A stretch of 64,000 bases of DNA from Paenibacillus spongiae (GCF_024734895.1 NZ_CP091430.1:4544501-4608500), one strand, 5' to 3'. Positions 56,225 to 64,000 are shown, counted from the stretch's first letter. Notes: a model not told the origin generated them from the letters alone. A program made the numbers and translations.

Positions 56225-56238
56225 CGTAAGCGTTCGCA
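56225..56238. promoter_or_regulatory. candidate cre site upstream of the PTS operon
   Basis: CGTAAGCGTTCGCA matches TGWAARCGYTWNCW at 12 of 14 positions (mismatches at positions 1 and 11). Located about 110 bases before the EIICBA start. Confidence 0.4.
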
Positions 56239-56249
56239 GACTCTTTGTC

Positions 56250-56281
56250 AAAAGAAAAACGGCAGACCCAGGGGTCCGCCG
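56250..56281 (-). terminator. intrinsic terminator of the Gln-rich repeat protein gene
   Basis: Minus-strand stem CGGCGGACC / GGTCTGCCG (one G-T pair) with a 4-base loop, followed by TTTTTCTTTTG, 38 bases after the stop. Confidence 0.88.
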
Positions 56282-56318
56282 CCACAAACGAATACACTTT
56301 TGTGCCCGCCCTCGTTTG

Positions 56319-56993
56319 TTAGAAACGCTGGCCGAACTGGGATTGCCCGCCTGCCGTATAACCGCCAACGTGAGAGATGACCGGACCAGCCTGCTGAATC
56401 TGTCCTGCCGCTTGGTAGACGGGATGGAACTGCGATTGTGCTTGCGAGCTGAAATTCGAGGCTTGGAAAGATTGCTGTCCCATCTGAGCGGAGCTGCGGG
56501 AAGCATTCTGAGCAGCCGTAAAGCCGAATTTCGAAATGATCGGCTGTTGTTGTTGTTGTGCCATCGAAGCTTGCATTTGCGGCTGTTGTTGAGCCATCGA
56601 AGCTTGCATTTGCGGCTGTTGTTGAGCCATCGAAGCTTGCATTTGCGGCTGTTGTTGAGCCATCGAAGCTTGCATTTGTGGCTGTTGCTGTTGCTTTGAA
56701 TAGAAATCCTGGCCGTTCGAATAACCGACACGCGAGATTACCGGACCGACAGAAGCATTCATGCCGAACCCGCTTCCTTGCATGCCGGAACGCGATTGCT
56801 GGGACAAGTTTTGATTAGATTGAGCAGCTGTATAACCAACATGGGAAATAACCGGCCCAGCATTCTGAGCGGAGATGCCGCCTCTTGATTTAGGAATGCC
56901 TTGATATTGGGACTGGACATAGCCTACGGGCTGGTACTTATTCGATTGATTGCCGGCTTGTTGGTTAAACATCTGCTGGTTGTTTTGAAACAC
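56319..56993 (-). CDS. Gln-rich low-complexity protein with GPVIS-VGY repeats
   Basis: A 224-residue protein starting with GTG (GGAGG 7 bases upstream). It has four copies of a short motif: GPVISHVGYTAAQ, GPVISRVGYSNGQ, QPIISKFGFTAAQ and GPVISHVGGYTAGG. Between copies two and three lie four tandem PQMQASMAQQQ units of 33 bp. Composition is dominated by Gln, Ser, Gly and Ala with no Cys, no Trp, no signal peptide and no membrane segment. Own terminator, so it is a real gene. A structural or surface role, for example in spore coat, is speculation; no known family is recognised. Confidence 0.85.
   Translation of the reverse strand: MFQNNQQMFNQQAGNQSNKYQPVGYVQSQYQGIPKSRGGISAQNAGPVISHVGYTAAQSNQNLSQQSRSGMQGSGFGMNASVGPVISRVGYSNGQDFYSKQQQQPQMQASMAQQQPQMQASMAQQQPQMQASMAQQQPQMQASMAQQQQQPIISKFGFTAAQNASRSSAQMGQQSFQASNFSSQAQSQFHPVYQAAGQIQQAGPVISHVGGYTAGGQSQFGQRF
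56561..56692. repeat. four tandem 33-bp repeats inside the Gln-rich gene
   Basis: Units start at 56561, 56594, 56627 and 56660. The first three are nearly identical and the fourth has two or three substitutions. The length is a multiple of three, so copy-number change keeps the frame. Confidence 0.93.
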
Positions 56994-57098
56994 GTCTTGT
57001 CCTCCTCGATAAATTCGTTATTGGATTTTACGCAAATCGGCAAGAGCCATTGCGGAAACCTAACTTATTGTTGGAGTGACAAGACGAATTTATGTCCG

Positions 57099-57533
57099 TT
57101 AGGATTTGGATTTTCCTTGAGGCAGAAGAATGGAATCCTCTACCTTAATGCACCGGTCCATAATGATCTGGACGCCGCCCTTCTGTGCGATCGCTGCAGC
57201 TTCATCATTATGAACGCCAAGCTGCAGCCAGAGCACTTTAGCCCCGATAGCAACCGTCTCTTCTGCGATTGGAGGCGTATGCTCGCTGCGGCGGAACACA
57301 TTCACCAAATCGACAGGATGGGGGATGTCTTTTAGGGACGGATAGCATTTCTCTCCCAGAATGACATCCGCATTGGGATTAACCGGAATAATCCGGTACC
57401 CCTTGGCCTGCATCGCCTCCGATACCATATAAGAGGTTCGCTCCGGATTATCGGATAAGCCAACTACCGCTATCGTATTCGTTTGTTCCAAGATCTGTTT
57501 GATTTCGTCACGCGATGGATTTTGGAAAGTCAT
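57099..57533 (-). CDS. CoA-binding domain protein (YccU family)
   Basis: A 144-residue Rossmann-fold protein with the CoA-binding motif TIAVVGLSDNPERTSY and the family segments IPVNPNA, FRRSEHTP and LWLQLGVHN. It resembles the N-terminal part of succinyl-CoA synthetase alpha, without catalytic residues. The ATG at 57533 is taken from the family N-terminus; the frame reaches 57569. Function unknown beyond nucleotide binding. Confidence 0.88.
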   Translation of the reverse strand: MTFQNPSRDEIKQILEQTNTIAVVGLSDNPERTSYMVSEAMQAKGYRIIPVNPNADVILGEKCYPSLKDIPHPVDLVNVFRRSEHTPPIAEETVAIGAKVLWLQLGVHNDEAAAIAQKGGVQIIMDRCIKVEDSILLPQGKSKS

Positions 57534-57590
57534 TCTTGAACACATCCTCTCCTGATTATCATACCCCAACCCATAAAGATATGTTTACAC

Positions 57591-58883
57591 TTAATCTACC
57601 CATTCCACATTTGCACCGAGCGCCTTCAGATGGTCGAAGAAGATCGGATACGATTTGGCGACATGGTGGGCATCGCGAATGCGCAGCGGCTGCTTGGCTC
57701 GCAGCCCGACGACCGTGAGAGCCATAATGACCCGATGGTCGTAGTGTGCGTTAATTTCGACTCCGCCTTCCACGCCCTCGGGACGTCCGTGAACAATGAT
57801 TTCGCTTCTCCGTTCCTCCACATTCGCACCTGCCTTGCGCAGCTCGTTCAAATAGTCCGTAATACGGTCACATTCCTTATAGCGAAGGTTCTCGACATCA
57901 TAGAAACGCGAGGTGCCTTCGGCAAATACCGCTGCAGCCACCATGGCAAGAACAGCGTCTGTCGCCTTATCACCGTCAAATTCGAGCGCCTTGAGCTTGC
58001 CGTTGCCTTGCACGTGTACGACGCCATTCTCGTGCGTAAGCGGAACCTCCATCGCCTTAAGTACATCGATGATGGCCCGTTCACCCTGCTTGCTGTTCTC
58101 TTCCAGACGATGAATGGTGACATCGGATTGCGTAACCGCAGCGGCAGCAAGGACGGCAGCCGATCCCGGATAATCGCCCTGAACGATGTAATCCTTCGCT
58201 GCATATCGTTGGCCGCCTTGCACACGATAATGCATAAGATCTTCACTCGCCTCGATCACGATGCCGGCTTGAGCCAGCACCTCCAAGGTTTGACCGACAA
58301 CAACCTTCGATTTCAAATCATGGAGGACCTCGATCTCGCTGTCCTCTTCCAGCAGCGGCGTCAGAAACAGCAGCGCGCTCAAGAATTGGGAGCTGACAGC
58401 GCCGGAAACTTGAATCTTGCCTCCCTTAGGCTGTCCGCCGCGGATCGTGATCGGCAGCTTGCCCTCATTATGCTGGACATCGACTCCGAGCTGGCCAAGA
58501 GCGGTTATAAGATCATCGTGCGGGCGCTTACCGAGCGAATCCGGGTAACGGTTAATGAAGGTCACCTCCGGACAAAGCGCCGCGATTGCCATCAGAAAGC
58601 GAAGCACGGCACCGGCATTGCCGACATCCAGCTGCTTGACATCCTTCGGGCTGCGGCCGAAGCCGGTAATGACGATCTTCTCGTTATCTTCTTCGATAAC
58701 GGCGCCCAGATCCCGGATACAACGGCGCATTGCATCGCTATCCTCGCTGTGGGCGGGGTAATAAATCGTGCTTGTCCCTTCCGCTAACGCCGCCACCAGC
58801 AAGTAGCGGGTCGTGTAGTTTTTGGAGGAGAGGGCTTGAATTTCGCCCTGCAGCTTAGGCGTTGGTGTCACAATAACATCCAT
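57591..58883 (-). CDS. aroA: divergent 3-phosphoshikimate 1-carboxyvinyltransferase (EPSP synthase)
   Basis: A 430-residue enolpyruvyl transferase of the shikimate pathway. Core residues are present: Lys21 and Arg26 (SSKNYTTRY), the LRYKECDRI motif, ATDAVLAM with catalytic Asp and YDHRVIMAL. The PEP/S3P loops are unusual: SKNYTTRY replaces the usual SKS(I/V)S(N/H)R, and GNAGAVLRF replaces GNAGTAMRP, so the positions of E. coli Thr97 and Pro101 are Ala and Phe. The ATG at 58883 is 12 bases from AAAGGAG; the frame continues to 58943. It lies 73 bases downstream of two fluoride channel genes and aroK. Confidence 0.88.
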   Translation of the reverse strand: MDVIVTPTPKLQGEIQALSSKNYTTRYLLVAALAEGTSTIYYPAHSEDSDAMRRCIRDLGAVIEEDNEKIVITGFGRSPKDVKQLDVGNAGAVLRFLMAIAALCPEVTFINRYPDSLGKRPHDDLITALGQLGVDVQHNEGKLPITIRGGQPKGGKIQVSGAVSSQFLSALLFLTPLLEEDSEIEVLHDLKSKVVVGQTLEVLAQAGIVIEASEDLMHYRVQGGQRYAAKDYIVQGDYPGSAAVLAAAAVTQSDVTIHRLEENSKQGERAIIDVLKAMEVPLTHENGVVHVQGNGKLKALEFDGDKATDAVLAMVAAAVFAEGTSRFYDVENLRYKECDRITDYLNELRKAGANVEERRSEIIVHGRPEGVEGGVEINAHYDHRVIMALTVVGLRAKQPLRIRDAHHVAKSYPIFFDHLKALGANVEWVD

Positions 58884-58956
58884 GGTTTCGTCGTACTCCT
58901 TTATTGTCGATATTCTATGTATACTATTCCCGGAAAGCTTCATTACTGGTTCACTC

Positions 58957-59328
58957 TCAGTTCAGCATATGCCAAACGAATGCATAGCCCAGAGAAGTCA
59001 ATGCGAAGCCCGCGGCCAAAGAACCAATACCGTATCGAATTGCTTCGCCGTAGGAACGCTGCCTTGCCAGCGTTACCAGCTGTACCATGAAGGTGGAGAA
59101 GGTGGTGAAGCCGCCCAGCAATCCGACAGCAATAAAAAAATATAGCGCCGGCTTCGGATTATGGCTGTATAAGCCGGCCACTATGCCGATCAATAGCGAC
59201 CCAGCCGCATTGATGACCATCGTACCCATATATGGACGATAACCCCGGCTTTGAACCAGCCTGCCGATCCCATAACGTACAGCAGAACCGACTGCCCCGC
59301 CCAAAGCAATTAGGAAAAGGGTAATCAT
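58957..59328 (-). CDS. crcB: fluoride channel protein FluC/CrcB, second copy
   Basis: A 123-residue membrane protein with four helices; passes F- out of the cell as a dual-topology or hetero dimer. Family motifs: GGAVGSAVRYGIGRL, and LGGFTTFSTFMVQ with the phenylalanine box. It overlaps the first copy by ATGA. Two adjacent copies in Gram-positives normally form a heterodimer of opposite orientation. Confidence 0.93.
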   Translation of the reverse strand: MITLFLIALGGAVGSAVRYGIGRLVQSRGYRPYMGTMVINAAGSLLIGIVAGLYSHNPKPALYFFIAVGLLGGFTTFSTFMVQLVTLARQRSYGEAIRYGIGSLAAGFALTSLGYAFVWHMLN

Positions 59329-59726
59329 GACGACTGTCCTTCCTCTTCAGGCTTGCGGATCGGCGTGAATAGATATTGGCCGGCAAGAACGGCTAATAAG
59401 CCAATCGCCATACTAGATGCAGCGTACAGTACTGCTGATAGAAGATGACCCTGCTCAAGCATTTGAACGGTCTCCATGCTGAAGGATGAAAAGGTTGTAA
59501 ACGCCCCGATAAAGCCGGTTCCAACCGCCTCTCTCCAAAATTCGCTCAACACAGAACGGGCGAAGGCCGCAAATACCGCACCCAGGACGAAGCTGCCCGC
59601 TATATTGCAGACGAACGTCGCCCACGGCCAAGAAGAACTAGACGAATACGGCAGCAGCAGGTTCACGCCATATCTGGCAGCAGCGCCAAGCGCTCCTAGC
59701 AACGCGACCGAAACGGCAGTTCTCAT
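59325..59726 (-). CDS. crcB: fluoride channel protein FluC/CrcB, first copy
   Basis: A 133-residue four-helix membrane protein, partner of the following copy. Motifs: LGALGAAARYGVNLLL and FIGAFTTFSSFSMET. Its ATG overlaps the aroK stop (ATGA). I see no fluoride riboswitch in the gap before aroK (60251-60409). Confidence 0.93.
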   Translation of the reverse strand: MRTAVSVALLGALGAAARYGVNLLLPYSSSSSWPWATFVCNIAGSFVLGAVFAAFARSVLSEFWREAVGTGFIGAFTTFSSFSMETVQMLEQGHLLSAVLYAASSMAIGLLAVLAGQYLFTPIRKPEEEGQSS

Positions 59727-60250
59727 CCGAGCTGCAGCCAGCCTTCCCCGATTCGATCGGCGACTTGCTGAGGAGTCAGATCGGTTGTATCGATGGTTAA
59801 ATGTGCGAAATCGTAGGCACGCTTGCGCTCATGCAGCAGCCTGTTTACGGCCGCTGCTGCATTCCCCTGCAGCAGCGGCCGCGCCGTATCGTTAGCGACC
59901 CTTGCGATGATGTGGGCTGCATCCGCTGTCAATGCAATGACATACCCGTCTTTAAGCATGGCTTCACAGTTATGCTCCGCCAGTACAGCCCCGCCGCCGG
60001 TTGCAACGATCTGGACATCCGGACGCGCCAAGATTTCGAACAAAGCCTCGGTCTCCGCCTTGCGGAAAGCCGCTTCGCCTTCTTCGGCAAAGATATCCTT
60101 GATGCGGCGTCCTTCCCGCCGCTCGATCTCCGCATCCATATCCACGGCATCATATCCCAGCCGCTTAGCAAGCAGCTGGCAGACCGTCGATTTGCCGGTC
60201 CCCATAAAGCCGACCAGCACGATATGCGCCTTTCTCTTCTTCTCGTTCAT
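59723..60250 (-). CDS. aroK: shikimate kinase
   Basis: Phosphorylates shikimate. The 175-residue protein has the P-loop GFMGTGKSTV, the substrate segment DMDAEIERREG, the ATGGGAVL loop and the lid RPLLQG. The ATG at 60250 has TAGGTG 9 bases upstream; a GTG at 60262 is possible. First gene of the coupled unit aroK-crcB-crcB, with aroA just beyond. Confidence 0.93.
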   Translation of the reverse strand: MNEKKRKAHIVLVGFMGTGKSTVCQLLAKRLGYDAVDMDAEIERREGRRIKDIFAEEGEAAFRKAETEALFEILARPDVQIVATGGGAVLAEHNCEAMLKDGYVIALTADAAHIIARVANDTARPLLQGNAAAAVNRLLHERKRAYDFAHLTIDTTDLTPQQVADRIGEGWLQLG

Positions 60251-60409
60251 CGCTCTATGCACCTACTTATCATGCGAGTTTCCCGTCTGTTTCGCCAGCC
60301 ACTATCATACCATTATTACATTGGGACGGGTATAAAAAAGTTCGATTTGCCGTAGAGATGTAATACGCGTATTTATTAGAAACGCTATATAGAAGGGCGT
60401 GATCCGAAT

Positions 60410-60715
60410 ATGGCTTTGAACCGGGATCCCCATCAGGCGGTCGATCGCTTCAACCGCATGCTTGCCCCCGATTATCCGCTTTGCCGAGACGATGTCGTCT
60501 GGATGCTCGAGTATGTGAAAAAGAAAGTGGCTGACGAAGCGTCCGAATTATCGAACCTTCCTCAACCACGATTGTTGCACATCTTTCAAAGCTTCGCCGA
60601 AGCGTCGATGATAATGATCAAACAGCGGAGCGGCGGAGGCGGCCCCGAAACGGACCGCCTGCGCAGCTGTCTGCGTGAAGCATCGCTGGCGCTTAAGCAG
60701 TATTCCTCGGACTAG
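60410..60715 (+). CDS. small hypothetical protein
   Basis: A 101-residue soluble protein (MALNRDPHQAVDRFNRMLAP) that appears mostly helical. AAGGG lies about 12 bases before the ATG. It ends 4 bases before the convergent gnd stop. Nothing recognisable in it; the clean frame and Shine-Dalgarno support a real gene. Confidence 0.7.
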   Translation: MALNRDPHQAVDRFNRMLAPDYPLCRDDVVWMLEYVKKKVADEASELSNLPQPRLLHIFQSFAEASMIMIKQRSGGGGPETDRLRSCLREASLALKQYSSD

Positions 60716-60719
60716 CCGC

Positions 60720-62132
60720 TTACGATTGCAGCCAGTTGAAGTGGAATGTTCCTTCCTTGTCCACGCGCTTGAACGTATGCGCGCCGAAGTAATCGCGCTG
60801 AGCCTGCAGCAGGTTAGCCGGCAGACGCTCTGTGCGGTAGCTGTCGTAGTAGGACAGGGCGCTGGCAAACGCCGGAACTGGAATGCCCTGCGTAACTGCC
60901 GCCGCAACGACTTCGCGCCATGCGCCTTGGTACGACTCCACGATCTCTTGGAAGTAAGAGTCCAGAAGCAGATTCGGCAGAGCCGGGTTGCGGTCGTATG
61001 CATCCTTGATGTTCTGCAGGAAGCGTGCGCGGATAATGCATCCGCCGCGGAAAATCATCGCGATGTCGCCATAGCGCAGATTCCAGCCGTATTCATCGGA
61101 TGCGGCGCGCATTTGGGCAAAGCCTTGCGCATACGAGCAAATCTTGCTGGCGAACAACGCTTTACGGACCGCTTCAATGAAAGCGGCTTTGTCGCCTTGG
61201 AACGGCGCCGTCTGCGGTCCTTTCAACAGCTTGCTGGCCGCTGTGCGCTCTTCTTTGAGTGCCGACAGGAAGCGCGAGAATACCGATTCCGTAATAATCG
61301 ACAGGGGAACGCCCAGATCAAGCGCGCTCTGGCTTGTCCATTTGCCTGTGCCCTTCTGTCCGGCGGAATCGAGAATGACGTCAACCATCGGCTGGTTGGT
61401 ATCCGGATCGTATTTCGAGAAAATATCCGCCGTAATTTCGATCAGGTAGCTGTCCAGCTCCCCTTTGTTCCATTCCGAGAAGATCGATTGCAGCTCTTCT
61501 GTACTTACGCCAAGCACGCGCTTGAGCAGGTCGTACGCTTCGCAGATCAGCTGCATATCGCCGTATTCGATTCCGTTGTGGACCATCTTCACGTAGTGGC
61601 CTGCGCCGTCCGGACCGATGTATGTGCAGCAAGGGTCGCCGTTTACTTTGGCGGAGATCGCGGTCAGGATCGGTTCTACCAGCTCATACGCGGATTGTTG
61701 GCCGCCCGGCATGATGGACGGTCCTTTCAGCGCGCCTTCTTCACCGCCGGAAACGCCGGTGCCGATGAAACGAAAGCCTTTCGATTCCAGATCCTTGCTG
61801 CGGCGCTGCGTATCAGGGAAATAAGCGTTGCCGCCGTCAATAATAATATCGCCTTGGCTCAGATGCGGAACGAGCGCGTCGATTGTAGCATCCGTCCCCT
61901 GGCCGGCTTGTACCATAATCAGAATTTTGCGGGGAACCTCAAGGGAGCTGACGAATTCTTCAATAGAATACGTACCCACCAGGTTCTTGCCTGCGGATTC
62001 CGAGATAAGATCATCTGTTTTTTCGCGGGAGCGGTTATACACCGAAACGGTAAACCCTTTGCTTTCAATGTTGAGCGCCAGGTTTTTCCCCATGACGGCA
62101 AGTCCGATTACACCGATTTGTTGTTTCGACAT
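60720..62132 (-). CDS. gnd: 6-phosphogluconate dehydrogenase, decarboxylating
   Basis: Oxidises 6-phosphogluconate to ribulose 5-phosphate. The 470-residue protein has the Rossmann motif [16 protein letters not shown], the NRSREKTD region typical of NADP-dependent enzymes, [18 protein letters not shown] and [15 protein letters not shown] with the catalytic Lys. The ATG at 62132 begins [10 protein letters not shown]. It is downstream of gluconokinase, separated by 184 bases with its own promoter. Confidence 0.97.
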   Translation of the reverse strand: MSKQQIGVIGLAVMGKNLALNIESKGFTVSVYNRSREKTDDLISESAGKNLVGTYSIEEFVSSLEVPRKILIMVQAGQGTDATIDALVPHLSQGDIIIDGGNAYFPDTQRRSKDLESKGFRFIGTGVSGGEEGALKGPSIMPGGQQSAYELVEPILTAISAKVNGDPCCTYIGPDGAGHYVKMVHNGIEYGDMQLICEAYDLLKRVLGVSTEELQSIFSEWNKGELDSYLIEITADIFSKYDPDTNQPMVDVILDSAGQKGTGKWTSQSALDLGVPLSIITESVFSRFLSALKEERTAASKLLKGPQTAPFQGDKAAFIEAVRKALFASKICSYAQGFAQMRAASDEYGWNLRYGDIAMIFRGGCIIRARFLQNIKDAYDRNPALPNLLLDSYFQEIVESYQGAWREVVAAAVTQGIPVPAFASALSYYDSYRTERLPANLLQAQRDYFGAHTFKRVDKEGTFHFNWLQS

Positions 62133-62180
62133 CTGGTTTCTTCCATCCTTTATCATATCGTTATAGTCTACAATACCCCT

Positions 62181-62209
62181 ATTTTACTCTTTTTGATCGG
62201 GAATGAAAA
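62181..62209 (-). promoter_or_regulatory. promoter of gnd
   Basis: Minus-strand TTTTCA and TAAAAT separated by 17 bases, 49 bases upstream of the gnd start. The same -35 sequence occurs at acuA. Confidence 0.65.
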
Positions 62210-62316
62210 CCATGCCTGAGAAAAATGTGAATTTTGGGCCGAACGACCCCTTAATCCCTGCGCTGCGGCCTCCCCGATCTTGGTGCATGGCTGCGGACTG
62301 ACCGGCGGGCAAGCGA

Positions 62317-63918
62317 TCACGCATCGCTGCGGACGAGGCCGCGTTGATAGGCGGCGATGTCCGCGAATGCCGGCGCGAGCGCATCGTACAGCGAGCGGTA
62401 GACCGGATAGAGGCGGTCGTAGACATCGGCCGCCTCACGCTGCGGCTCACGCCGGTCGGCGGTCTGCACGGCCGACGCGAGCCCGCGCAGGCTGCCCGCT
62501 TCGCCCAGCGCCAGCAGGGCAAGCATGGCAGCTCCGATGGCCGAGGCTTCCTCGGTGTCCGCCAAGGTCACCGGACACCCGAATATATCGGCCATCAGCT
62601 GGCGCAGCGCCGCGGAGCGGGCGAAGCCGCCGGAGGCGCGAATCTCGCGGAGCGGCCCGCCCGCAGTTGCGGCGACCGCTTCCGCCACCGCGCGCAGCCC
62701 GAGGACGATGCCCTCGAGGCCGGCGCGGAGAAGATGCCGCCTGTCGTGTCCGAGCGACAGGCCGAAGAAGACGCCCCGCGCGTCTTCGTCCCAGTGCGGC
62801 GCCCGCTCTCCCGCGAGATGCGCCAGGCACAATAGGCCGTCCGCTCCAGGCTTCGTTTCCATCGCGAGCGCAACAATCCGCTCGTAGGGATCAACCCCGC
62901 TGCCCGCCGCATCTTGCGCATCGGCGGGTACTAGCTTGTCGCGCAGCCACCGAAGCACAACGCCTCCGCTGTTGACCGGTCCTCCCGAGAACCATAATCC
63001 GTCCGCGAGCTTGTAACAGAATAATCGTCCCTTCTCATCCGCAGCGGGGCGGTCCAGCCCGATGCGCACAGCGCCGCTCGTACCGACCGTTACGGCCGCG
63101 ACGCCTTCTTCCACCGCGCCTGCTCCGAGATTAGCCAGCACGCCGTCCGCCGCGCCGACGACAACCGGAATATCGGCAGGCAAACCAAGCGCATCGGCTG
63201 TCTCTTGCCGCATGCCCTTCAGCACATGTGTCGATGCCGCAAGGCGCGGAAGCCTTCCCGCATCAATGCCTGCAAGCGCAAGAGCCTCGCTGTCCCAGTC
63301 GCCCTCCAGCAAATTATATAATCCGGTTCCACCGGCAACGGATTCATCCATGATATAGGAGCCGCCAAACCAGCGGTAGAGGACGTATTCCTTCACCCCG
63401 ATAAAAGCATGCGCAGCTTGAAACGTAACGGGCTCATGATCGCGAAGCCACATTAATTTGCACAGGGGAGTCATCGCGTGGACAGGCACGCCGGTCCGTC
63501 TTGCAATTTCTGCAGCCTGTCCGCCGGATCGAAGAGCACCGGCATATGACGCCGCACGCAAGTCGGCCCATGTAATGAGTGCAGTAAGCGGCACGCCATC
63601 CGCGTCGACGGCCATTAAGCTGTGCATTGCTGAGCTGAACGATACGCCGATGATTTCATCCACAGAGACGGCATCCTGCTTCAGCAGAGCTCGTACAGAA
63701 GATTCTACGGCATCGGCTATGCGATCCGGATCCTGCTCGAAACGCCCCGGATACGGTTCGTTCAGCGGATATTCCACCGCCGCCTTCGCGATCACCGCTG
63801 TCATGTCCCCGCTTCCTTTGAGGATACCGGCATCTGCTGCCAGCACTTTGACGCTCGTCGTGCCAATATCGACGGCTATGATGATTTTACGGCCGCCACT
63901 GTTTGAGTTCCCGCTCAT
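62317..63918 (-). CDS. gntK: gluconokinase (FGGY family)
   Basis: Phosphorylates gluconate, feeding gnd. The 533-residue FGGY kinase has the phosphate-1 loop VDIGTTSVKVLAADAG, SFSSAMHSL, GAADGVLANLGAG and VTVGTSGAVRIGL, and the C-terminal ATP-binding ASGGFARSAALRQ. The C-terminal third (62,300-63,000) is markedly GC- and Ala-richer than neighbouring genes. No gntP permease or gntR is visible in the window; they may lie beyond 64000. GGAGG is 12 bases before the ATG. Confidence 0.93.
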   Translation of the reverse strand: MSGNSNSGGRKIIIAVDIGTTSVKVLAADAGILKGSGDMTAVIAKAAVEYPLNEPYPGRFEQDPDRIADAVESSVRALLKQDAVSVDEIIGVSFSSAMHSLMAVDADGVPLTALITWADLRAASYAGALRSGGQAAEIARRTGVPVHAMTPLCKLMWLRDHEPVTFQAAHAFIGVKEYVLYRWFGGSYIMDESVAGGTGLYNLLEGDWDSEALALAGIDAGRLPRLAASTHVLKGMRQETADALGLPADIPVVVGAADGVLANLGAGAVEEGVAAVTVGTSGAVRIGLDRPAADEKGRLFCYKLADGLWFSGGPVNSGGVVLRWLRDKLVPADAQDAAGSGVDPYERIVALAMETKPGADGLLCLAHLAGERAPHWDEDARGVFFGLSLGHDRRHLLRAGLEGIVLGLRAVAEAVAATAGGPLREIRASGGFARSAALRQLMADIFGCPVTLADTEEASAIGAAMLALLALGEAGSLRGLASAVQTADRREPQREAADVYDRLYPVYRSLYDALAPAFADIAAYQRGLVRSDA

Positions 63919-63947
63919 CCGAATCGATACACTCCTCCGAATAATTC

Positions 63948-63961
63948 CATTCTACAGAATG
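63948..63961. promoter_or_regulatory. palindrome upstream of gntK, possible operator
   Basis: CATTCT-AC-AGAATG, a perfect 6-bp inverted repeat with a 2-base centre, 30 bases before the gntK start. It could be a repressor site such as for a GntR-type regulator, but nothing confirms it. The window ends 39 bases further. Confidence 0.35.
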
Positions 63962-64000
63962 ATTGCTTTGCTCTAGGAGCACGATCCCGTCAAGCCTCCG

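Noticed and set aside
56561-56692. CRISPR array
   Set aside because: The 33-bp units are directly adjacent with no spacers and lie inside a protein-coding frame.
57003-57098. Sporulation (sigma E/K) promoter for the Gln-rich gene
   Set aside because: CATAAATT fits the -10, but no matching -35 element lies at the right distance; evidence too weak to list.
57630-58787. 385-residue plus-strand open frame opposite aroA
   Set aside because: Antisense shadow; the aroA frame carries recognisable catalytic motifs.
60251-60409. Fluoride riboswitch upstream of aroK-crcB-crcB
   Set aside because: No sequence resembling the crcB motif was found; the stretch is AT-rich without the conserved pseudoknot elements.
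60675-62219. 514-residue plus-strand open frame opposite gnd
   Set aside because: It is a mirror of the gnd codons in a GC-biased gene, has no ribosome site and no family resemblance; gnd on the other strand is unambiguous.

Overview
This is chromosomal DNA from a Gram-positive, endospore-forming Bacillota, most likely Paenibacillus or a close relative. The evidence is AGGAGG-type ribosome binding sites, a T-box leader on tyrS, intrinsic terminators behind many genes, and B. subtilis-like gene order (prpC-rlmN-rsmB-fmt-def-priA-coaBC-rpoZ-gmk-remA; rpsD/tyrS/acsA/acuA/acuC/ccpA; ytxJ). Moderately high GC content and several gene insertions separate it from Bacillus itself. I see no rRNA, tRNA, insertion sequence, prophage or CRISPR array; this is a core-genome window. 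Gene identities rest on motifs and family resemblance read by eye, not on database searches.

Layout. (1) 1-10.1 kb, minus strand: a translation, replication and cofactor operon from remA down to a partial PP2C phosphatase, with an internal terminator after rpoZ. (2) 10.1-17.8 kb: a methionine/folate bifunctional enzyme and dapF sit between remA and a Ca2+-type P-ATPase; divergent rqcH handles stalled-ribosome rescue. (3) 17.8-22.1 kb, minus: LysR regulator, PHP phosphoesterase and a MerR/B12-domain regulator with the CarH photoreceptor signature, then a hypothetical gene, ylbG and ylbF. (4) 22.2-27.8 kb, minus: an XPB-type helicase with a separately encoded helicase-associated partner, a secreted nuclease and an M20 amidohydrolase. 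(5) 28-34.2 kb: a YugN-like protein, FtsW, an Asp23 protein, a Ca2+/H+ antiporter, YlaN, an HPr-like protein lacking the phosphorylatable histidine, an M29 aminopeptidase and a lipoprotein. (6) 34.3-41.5 kb: a GAF-GGDEF diguanylate cyclase, rpsD, a flotillin/NfeD pair and T-box-controlled tyrS. (7) 41.5-52.5 kb: a class A PBP, acsA with divergent acuA-acuC, mtnN, ccpA, ytxJ, a small zinc-finger protein, a VanZ-like protein and a DJ-1/PfpI protein. (8) 52.5-57 kb: a PTS operon (EIICBA plus EI) and a Gln-rich repetitive protein. (9) 57-64 kb: a CoA-binding protein, an atypical EPSP synthase, two fluoride channel genes coupled to aroK, and gnd with gntK.

How the genes connect. Carbon control is a recurrent theme: CcpA is encoded here, and cre-like sites lie in the acsA/acuA intergenic region and upstream of the PTS operon. 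AcsA has the C-terminal lysine that AcuA acetylates and AcuC deacetylates. Gnd and gluconokinase form the gluconate branch of the pentose phosphate pathway. The most unusual items are the CarH-like regulator, the Gln-rich repeat protein, the His-less HPr-like protein, the split XPB system and the divergent EPSP synthase in a locus with fluoride channels.
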